A stretch of DNA of 64,000 nucleotides from Hofstenia miamia. Its lineage: Eukaryota > Xenacoelomorpha > Acoela > Hofsteniidae. A program made the translations under genes and the position numbers. The notes under the pieces were generated by a model, which did not search any database, was not told the origin of the DNA, and was given only the letters and a program-made list of their open reading frames with translations. Position 1 is the first letter of the stretch. The number at the start of each line of letters is the position of its first letter. The DNA lies in the NCBI GenBank assembly GCA_900660155.1, contig CABFPE010000003.1:2527934-2591933 (forward strand), read 5' to 3'. Below are positions 58,639-64,000 of this stretch, in pieces.

Positions 58639-61600
58639 CTAAGAATATCTTATATAGTTCCTCAAGCAAAATATAACTGACCAAGTAGGTCAGTTGAACT
58701 GACCACTTAAATAGTGTTGTTCAGACTTTCTTCTCTACAAATTATCCCTTTATGCTGCTGTAAACAAGATTATGCCATTGTTTTCATAAAAAAGCAACGT
58801 ATTTCATGATTGGCATGAAAGACTCAAAATGTATGTTGTTTCCCTAACTTTGTTATCTTTCAAAATCCCCATAGTAGCAGCTTCAGTTATTTATCTTCAA
58901 TAAAAATGAGCTATCCCAACATTAATGCAGTTTTATTTACAAAATAACACTTTATTTCACAGCTTACCCCTTTGGTATAAGCAAATGATTAAATTTTTAC
59001 ATTTTTAACGTCAGATATTCCAAATTAATTAATACAGTTGTATTCCAACAATACCTAATTTATAAAAAATATGCATTCAATTTTCGAAGATTTGCTCTAA
59101 AAGACATTTAAAAATTCCTTATTCAATAACATTTCGCTGGAAATTTTTTCAAATTTAGTGCTTTATGTAAGCAAAACATGAAGATCGTCTCACGCAAGAA
59201 TTTTCAGCCACTACGCATCAATGATGACCATAGTGTTAGTACAATACAGCTTGTGCAAAGTAACCCCGTTAATTAAAATATTTATTAAGTTAATTTTAAT
59301 CAATATTTAGAATGATTTTTAATAAATTCAGAGGTATTTCCATACAATGCTCATCTTAGAAGTTTCAGTTAACTGATGAACCCCAATTTCATGTTCAGCA
59401 AAATCCTTCCCCAATGACCATTATACATCATAGTTCTTGCTTGCTTTGCTCAATGAAATATTTAAAAAGTTTATATTCAAACAATGATATCTTCTAAAAT
59501 ATCTGCTTATTTCCTGATCAACTATTGATTTTTTGCTCGATTGATTGCTCTAGTATTTTGAGAGAATAAGATTTCTTTTATGTTGTCTAAATGTCAATTA
59601 AATATCTTAGCAAAAATTAATTTTGGAGCATTGTCCCAAATTGGATTGATTTTTATCTTAAGTAATCGTGGTATTTGGCAAATATGGCAACTTTGAAGTC
59701 ACTATACTTTCTGAAATTCCAAAGCTTTTCAAAGTTTAATGTATGTTTGTATAATTGAATTTTAACTATGAGGTATTACTTAAAGTTGTGATGATTTCAT
59801 TGCTTCTTTGTAATTTGATTCCAAGAAAAAATTCGAATTCTTCTAGTAACCAAAAGATAGAGATACAACAATGGATAATTTACATATATACTTTGAAAGA
59901 CGTCCCATTCATACATTAATTGCTTTAGCATTTTGATATTAGACATGGTGACCCTACAATTATTATCCTGATGCTAAATATAAGAACATTATAAAAATTA
60001 TTAATATCACTGTAATTCATCAATGCCTATAACTAATATTTAATCAAAGTCCATGCCGCAGATTATTTTTAAAACAAGCGGGCGGCGAAATTTAATTAAT
60101 TTCGGAAAAAGCGATCAATTTTTTCGGCTATTTCTGACAGGTCGAGGATGAAATATTCGGCTATGATTTATCACAACTAATTGACAGTTATCGTATTTCT
60201 GCCTGAATTTAGTCAAATGTTGTTAAACTGATTGGGGCATGTTTGACAAAAAATCGGTTTCACTTTGCTTTGTTCTTAATTTGATATCTCTAAGGAATAT
60301 ATTTAAAGTTGAATGCTTACTTATTGCTTTTATACATTTTAACAAGTTACGTGGGAAAATCTAAAAGAATGCGATTCAACGATGGACTACATATGGAAAT
60401 AAATGTATTATGGTGATAAATCAATAGGGAACCCAGAAAGCATTTAAACATTTCAAAGAAACATGTGTTATATTAAGTTATATACTTAATTTAATAAACT
60501 TTGATTCACTAATTCAATTGAGACTTTGTTTTTGAAAAAAATTCTTGAATCCATTACAATATATTTTCAAAATGACGCGCTAACACAAAGAATTCAAACG
60601 GCTTAAAAGCTATTGCATATACGGTTTGCACCCTGTTCCAGAATCTGGATTTCAAAAGTCGCAATAAAAGGTTGTCCAAAAAACTTCATAACAAGCATGA
60701 TAAAATTGATTATCAAACCAAAAAATGAAAATAATGAACTTAGTGTCATCATCAATGGTTTTATATTCATAAAATTTGAATTGCATTTTAAAACTCGCAA
60801 ACATCTGTTACGAACCTTTAATAAAGGGGACATCCGTCAACAAAATTTCAAAAAGATACGTCTCATTTCAAACCCATTTTATAAAAATCAATGAAAAATA
60901 TATTTTTCTTCAAGATTATATTGTGCTCTTTCTTTATAGGAGTTCTTAAATACAAAAACGTTTAAATTAATGACGTTTACAGAGGCAGTCAATATGTTAA
61001 TGAGCTATTGGAGAGTTTTGGCAATGATTGGGGGCCTAAGCCAATAAAGACATTGGTATTGAGCGGAAAACCATATTTTCTTTTAGACTAGAAACTCTTC
61101 AGGCTCTTAAGATTTCATCTCACTATTTCATGCACAATTCCGTCAATATTACTTAGCAAATGTGACGATCAAAAGTATAGTTTTTGACAGCTTCAACTTC
61201 CCTACGATAGATTGCAACATATTTAACATAGATAATAACATAATTACTTTATAAAATTTTGAAACACATTTCTTGATGAAAGTTTTGGATATAAATTAGT
61301 TGAAGGAGCACATGAAAGATAATAACTATCATCTCCGAAGATTTTCCATTTAAAGTATTATGCATTATAAATATTTCATCATAGGAAATGCAAATTAATA
61401 ACGGATTTAGTAATTATGCAAATATTATGATAACGGGACAACCTATTCCCATTATTAATTTAGCTGTCGGCACTTTCAAAAAAAATCATCGGCTCGTCAA
61501 AATGCAATTTAATTAGAAACTTCGATAACATCAATAGAATGAGTCAAGTGCAGGCATGGCAAAGCTCTGTCAAAAGAGAAAATGACATAGGGGAGAAGAA

Positions 61601-63246
61601 AAACCCAAGAGAACCACGCGTCAATCAGTGCAGGCGAGGAAACTGCGAAAAAGTTTAAAATAAAAGAAGTTTGATAAAATGCAGGATGGAAGATTAGCAC
61701 CTGGCCTATTGTTTTCCATTATATCCATTTAATAATACAACTTACGAAATTTTTATTCACTTAATTTCAATCCTTTTTACTGAAAAATTAACTGGTCTGT
61801 AAACTAACTAAAAAGGTGTTTTGTAACTTTAGCATTGAAAGCAATTATACATGTACTGAGATAAGGAAATCTATGGTTATTGTAACCCTTCTATAAGATT
61901 AAAGTTTGGAAGAGGTAAGTACAGTCACTCGGTACTATTTTAAGAAATAGTCTATTTGAGAAATTGTCTGTGGATTCACGTACTTTGAACTAACTTAAGA
62001 GAAGCGTGCACACAGTATCAAATTAAGAGCGTGAAATTCTTAAAATATTGAAAATATAGAACTTGCAAATACATCTCACCACTATAATAGTTAATATTTT
62101 TTTAAATTTTTTACAATTTTTTTTAACTAGACATTCAAAATCAATGTTGAATACCTGACTTGGGCATTTCATACATAAAATATTTAGTAGTACTACTACT
62201 ATAAACATCCTGGGCATAGACATTGTAGGGTAACTGTAAATTTTCCAGAAAAACCATTGATCTTGCTATATAACATAAATATTTGCATGTAAGAGATAAA
62301 TGTGAATTTGCAAATTACAATTTATTTCTTTTAAAAAAAAATATGTTGCGTGCGCAAACACTTAAAATATTTGTTCTTTTAAAATATTAGTACAAAACTT
62401 GAATTATCATTAATGTCCTAGTTTAAACTCTATTTTATATACATGCACTAGTTTAGTATTGTAAGTAATCTCATCCTAAGTTTCAAAAACTATATTAACC
62501 CATGCATGTATATAATCCGATTTATATTTACCCATCCTTCTAGCGAACTAAATTTGAAATTTGCTAGAAAATATGAATGCACTTTAAATTATATCCATTC
62601 CAAATACAAAATATAATCTTAGTAGATAAGTCTGGTTACTGCAGTACTGCCTTTTTAATGGCCTTAAAAATCATGTTATATATCAATTTATGAGATAAAT
62701 TGGAAATTTTTCCAAAGTGTATAATTTTAGTGCTGTTTGATCAAAAGTAAATATAAAGGTGAACTCTAAATTTGGTTGAAACTTAAGGAAGAATCAAAGA
62801 AATTGTAGAGCATTGAGGCGAATAGCATTTTTCAAATTAGTTATTAAATTTCATCATCAAAGGAAAAAGCGAAATTAATTTTAATTCATCATTTTTACAT
62901 CCAAGTTATTAAAATTCTAACTTTCCAGAAATTTCTTATGGCTTAATCAATAATAGAAAGTTTTTTTGAAAGTAATTCAAATTTGTGTCCTAACCTTCTC
63001 GCTAAATCAGGGAAACACATAAACTCATAGTTATAATTCTCAGCAATATTTTATGAAATAAAATTGTATATACTTGTATTTTTTATTTTCATTTATTTTG
63101 CAAAGGGTGTAAGTATGTTGTCAGGGATTCTATTACCACAAAGAATAATAAAAGTTTAAAAAATTGGAAATAATATTGACTTAGTAAAAAGAAATTTGAA
63201 TTTTTTAATCAAATTTATAAATTGTCAGGCGGTTGCCCCCTAACTG
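58639..63246. other. Intron or flank of the PDZRN3-like gene, AT-rich
   Basis: No exon was recognised. ORFs of 60-90 codons on both strands (60603-60894, 61509-61700, 62023-62223) lack domains and are probably chance. No transposon ends were identified. Confidence 0.45.
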
Positions 63247-64000
63247 CATATTGGCACAAGCCGTTTTGTCAAATATTGTTTTCCTATTTTTAATAGTGGG
63301 AATCTTGGGATTTGGACACATCTATTGACAAGAGTGTGCTTCCCAGATATGATGAACTTTTGTGAAGAGCTATTACTGCTCTGGAATTATATAAAAATCC
63401 TATTTTTGCAAAAACGTAGATTCTTGCATACCTAGTGTTCTAATAATTAGAAGTCCAAGGACAATGGCATCAAAAGTAACCTCAAATATTTAGTTTTCTG
63501 TAAAAATCCCATCAAGAGAAGACGATTCTCTATTATTGTTTTGCGGGCTAGCCCGGAACCGCGAGCTGCCCGAGGTCCACGGGCTTGATGAAATACGGGC
63601 GTACCTGATAATCCACATTTACTAAATTAAACTAGATTTTCTTTTTCGTGTTTGACTTTGTTTAAGCTTCTGTACAAATGGTACAATTTTTGTTGCAGAA
63701 ACAGTTATCACATGCAATTTGATGGCATAAATGGGAAATATTTTGAATTATACAAGGGACATAGACATAAATGGGTNCATATTGGCACAAGCCGTTTTGT
63801 CAAATATTGTTTTCCTATTTTTAATAGTGGGAATCTTGGGATTTGGACACATCTATTGACAAGAGTGTGCTTCCCAGATATGATGAACTTTTGTGAAGAG
63901 CTATTACTGCTCTGGAATTATATAAAAATCCTATTTTTGCAAAAACGTAGATTCTTGCATACCTAGTGTTCTAATAATTAGAAGTCCAAGGACAATGGCA
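63247..64000. repeat. Direct duplication across a single N (probable contig overlap)
   Basis: 63247-63469 and 63778-64000 are identical over 223 bases at offset 531, and the second copy starts right after a lone N at 63777. As at 38816, this looks like two overlapping ends joined without collapse. A GC-richer patch at 63541-63600 (CGGGCTAGCCCGG and CGGGC repeats) is of unknown origin. Confidence 0.85.

Noticed and set aside
63652-63966. 104-codon ORF at the right edge
   Set aside because: It crosses the N at a contig seam and shows no domain.
1-64000. CRISPR arrays, rRNA and tRNA genes, bacterial operons
   Set aside because: None was seen on either strand; the gene structure and repeat content are those of an animal genome.

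Overview
The window is AT-rich animal DNA. It has introns, many decayed DNA transposons and LINEs, and abundant (TA)n microsatellites, with few genes. An intronless EcKL/CHK-type kinase (14.2-15.4 kb, minus) and a PDZRN3/LNX3-like gene (49.9 kb to beyond 58.6 kb, minus) point to an arthropod. A crustacean is plausible, but the sequence alone does not prove this. There are no bacterial signals, no CRISPR array, and no RNA gene that I could support.

Layout. 0-3.3 kb: P-element relic with a 499-bp direct repeat, hAT transposase tail, and an inverted repeat with 36-bp arms. 7.3-8.2 kb: compact piggyBac derivative with TTAA ends and a small intact ORF. 9.4-13.2 kb: minus-strand ORF-poor sequence ending in a broken Ty3/gypsy pol fossil. 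14.2-15.4 kb: EcKL kinase. 16.6-18.3 kb: divergent pair of small basic ORFs, one of them split by a Harbinger-like MITE whose relative lies inverted at 19.1 kb. 21.2-23.3 kb: hAT relic and a hAT-type MITE with a perfect 8-bp target duplication. 23.6-23.9 kb: small unknown gene. 25.6 kb: mariner-like N-terminal fragment. 26.9-28.7 kb: complete-ended hAT relic. 29.9-31.5 kb: LINE endonuclease fragments (plus). 32.7-33.9 kb: hAT relic (minus). 34.6 kb: hAT MITE. 36.4-40.4 kb: spliced, probably repeat-associated coding sequence interrupted by a minus-strand LINE. 40.5-41.3 kb: P element with 18-bp terminal repeats. 41.7 kb: small Harbinger-like MITE. 44.4-48.2 kb: corrupted duplicate of 52.2-56.1 kb, followed by a 1000-N gap. 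49.9-58.6 kb: two exons of the PDZRN3-like gene. 63.2-64 kb: duplicated contig end.

The most striking large-scale signal is the 3.9-kb pair. The two copies are collinear at a constant offset of 7898 bases with no net indel. In the left copy, bases that follow a homopolymer run are repeatedly overwritten by the run base. That is the signature of a base-calling or consensus artefact, not evolution. The best biological leads are the piggyBac ORF that joins the acidic N-terminus to the C-terminal zinc-binding domain without a catalytic core, the MITE inserted in a small ORF, the P element with readable ends, and the PDZRN3-like gene with no visible second PDZ exon. I did not find a convincing new multi-gene system.
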